From positions 1-22,780 of the forward strand of contig CAYXEN010000045.1 of the NCBI GenBank assembly GCA_964464035.1: a stretch of 22,780 bases of DNA, in the 5' to 3' direction. Numbering within the stretch: the first letter of the stretch is position 1; every line of letters begins with the position of its first letter. The stretch is from CAYXEN01 sp964464035. GTDB lineage: Bacteria; Krumholzibacteriota; Krumholzibacteriia; WVZY01. Made by a program: the position numbers and the translations under genes. Shown one piece after another: positions 22,668-22,780 of the stretch. Under the pieces are notes generated by a model. That model was not told the origin of the DNA, ran no database searches, and saw only the letters and a program-made list of their open reading frames with translations.

Positions 22668-22700
22668 TCATCATCTCGGCTGCAGATCCCTAGCTACCAG

Positions 22701-22780
22701 GCAGCGGGTGACGACGGCCAGGGCTCCCGCCGCGCGCAACGCCAGTGAGCACGGTGGGGTGAGATCGCCGACAGGACCCG
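22701..22780. repeat. Dispersed repeat, copy B (right end, cut by window edge)
   Basis: This 80-base copy aligns end to end with positions 1-81, with 8 transitions and one single-base deletion. It reaches the window edge, so the repeat may extend further. It is in the same orientation as copy A. Confidence 0.85.

Noticed and set aside
1..22780. Circular element with terminal overlap
   Set aside because: The end copies differ at 9 of 81 positions, so they are not the same sequence read twice, and the genes are chromosomal housekeeping types.

Overview
The window is about 22.8 kb of fairly GC-rich bacterial chromosomal sequence. It is gene-dense, with 16 protein genes, one tRNA and no rRNA, CRISPR array, transposase or phage gene. 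The gene set includes a GT9 heptosyltransferase-like enzyme, two predicted lipoproteins, a parvulin-type foldase, an STT3-like membrane protein, Ser/Thr kinase/FHA/PEGA signalling and a sigma-54 activator. This suggests an uncultured diderm bacterium, possibly in or near the FCB group; that placement is inference from gene content only. Both ends carry copies of one ~80-bp dispersed repeat, so the window may be a whole contig broken at repeats.

Layout. 1-362: repeat copy and untranslated DNA. 363-3945: a two-gene unit of TPR scaffold-type proteins, the second with a four-Cys N-terminus, a coiled coil and four TPRs. 3953-4180 (-): a cold-shock protein with a strong sigma-70-type promoter, a ~120-nt leader and an intrinsic terminator just before its ribosome binding site. 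4559-8543: a sigma-54-type promoter followed by FHA protein, metallophosphoesterase and membrane Ser/Thr kinase with PEGA repeats. 8514-10716 (-): GT9 glycosyltransferase and RsgA. 10768-11655: PtsN-like EIIA and a short zinc-ribbon protein. 11681-12076 (-): fibronectin-III lipoprotein. 12168-16919: a 1550-aa regulator (kinase-like remnant, P-loop ATPase, TPRs, GAF-like, sigma-54 AAA+, Fis-type HTH) behind a promoter with palindromes. 16995-20109: Nif3-family protein and an STT3-like membrane protein with C-terminal TPRs. 20139-21201 (-): parvulin lipoprotein and tRNA-Val(CAC) 7 nt downstream. 21294-21851: GNAT acetyltransferase. 21855-22517 (-): endonuclease III. 22518-22780: repeat fragment, long hairpin and a full repeat copy.

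How the parts may work together. The FHA, phosphoesterase and kinase genes look like one phospho-signalling operon: a kinase with an exported PEGA sensor region, a phosphopeptide-binding reader and a candidate phosphatase. Its sigma-54-type promoter would need an enhancer-binding protein. The window encodes one, the 1550-aa regulator, whose sensory half combines a degenerate kinase-like region with a P-loop ATPase and TPRs. A link between the two is inference. The clearest RNA-level signal is the cold-shock leader, which looks like a transcription attenuator.
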